Shown here piece after piece: positions 63,895 to 64,000 of a DNA stretch of 64,000 nucleotides. A program made the translations under genes and the position numbers. Source of the stretch: Pilimelia anulata (GTDB lineage: Bacteria; Actinomycetota; Actinomycetes; Mycobacteriales; Micromonosporaceae). Under the pieces are notes generated by a model, which did no database searches, had not been told where the DNA came from, and saw nothing but the letters and a program-made list of their open reading frames with translations. Positions within the stretch are counted from its first letter, which is position 1; every line of letters starts with the position of its first letter. The stretch spans positions 558,001-622,000 of the forward strand of contig NZ_BMQB01000001.1 in the NCBI RefSeq assembly GCF_014647895.1. Reading direction: 5' to 3'.

Positions 63895-64000
63895 ATGTCG
63901 TTCGCCGTTACTGTCCTCCCCCCGTTCGGGGGGCACCGCTGGCTGTGCGTGGAGGGCGCGGTCGACGCGGCCACGGTCGGGGACGTGCACGACCTCGCCC
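63895..64000 (+). CDS. STAS-domain (anti-sigma factor antagonist-like) protein, 5' part
   Basis: Only the first 35 residues are in the window (MSFAVTVLPPFGGHRWLCVE, then GAVDAATVGDVHDLA). The LxxxGxVDxATVxxV pattern is the first beta-strand and helix of a STAS/SpoIIAA-type domain, and the GGAGTGGAGG upstream is a strong RBS. Such proteins bind anti-sigma factors in partner-switching circuits. The rest lies beyond the window end, so the phosphorylation serine cannot be checked. Confidence 0.6.
   Translation, partial: MSFAVTVLPPFGGHRWLCVEGAVDAATVGDVHDLA

Overview
The window is chromosomal DNA of a very high-GC actinomycete. Third codon positions are almost all G or C, GTG starts are common, and genes overlap by GTGA or ATGA. 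The gene repertoire (a TIGR03089-type AMP-binding remnant, BsaP beside BioB, LPxTG-anchored surface proteins, PucR regulators, many secreted peptidases) fits the Micromonosporaceae or a close relative. The species cannot be fixed from the sequence alone.

Layout. 0.1-2.3 kb: a tandemly duplicated small secreted protein, MsrB and an LPVTG-anchored protein. 2.3-15 kb: a DNA-repair block. It holds an NHEJ primase-polymerase of the LigD type, a two-helix K+ channel, an ATP-dependent DNA ligase, an AlkA-type glycosylase, an alpha/beta hydrolase, and a minus-strand operon HerA ATPase - SbcD (Mre11) - SbcC (Rad50) - NurA-like nuclease. That operon has the gene order known from the archaeal end-resection operon. 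15-18.7 kb: a RibD-type reductase, a 39-residue Cys-rich protein, a pRiA4b ORF-3-like protein, then a decayed lower-GC stretch with a frameshifted secreted-protein pseudogene. 18.7-23.1 kb: biotin genes bsaP-bioB diverging from bioF-bioD, plus a convergent cytochrome P450. 23.3-27.1 kb: a tRNA Gly-Cys-Val cluster followed by an accessory segment (Nudix, resolvase-like protein, HTH-TPR regulator, HAD phosphatase).

28.6-45.8 kb is a secreted-protease and hydroxyproline-catabolism island. Six translationally coupled minus-strand genes encode a D-hydroxyproline dehydrogenase complex (three subunits), a DapA-type deaminase, a two-cysteine proline-racemase-type epimerase and an aldehyde dehydrogenase: the trans-4-hydroxyproline to 2-oxoglutarate route. 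Two regulators flank the operon, one XRE-cupin and one PucR type. Around it lie two M6-like metallopeptidases, an S15 Xaa-Pro peptidase, an S8 subtilase, an M4 metallopeptidase and an S1 trypsin. A shared ~100-bp element sits upstream of one M6 gene and of the S15 gene, and two matching 16-bp palindromes sit in front of the operon. I infer that the region serves use of collagen-like or other hydroxyproline-rich protein.

46-64 kb: a LysR regulator, a 1488-residue Gly-rich fibronectin-III surface protein with an LPVTG anchor, a third member of the small secreted family, a chemoreceptor, a GGDEF-EAL protein, a second subtilase with a Trp-rich tail, a XylFGH-type sugar ABC transporter, a DUF1206 membrane protein, a small acidic protein, and the start of a STAS-type protein cut by the window end.

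Two structural features recur. Several genes are followed by short tandem repeats that include their own final codons and stop codon, and strong GC-rich hairpins separate many transcription units. No CRISPR array, rRNA, insertion sequence or prophage was seen.
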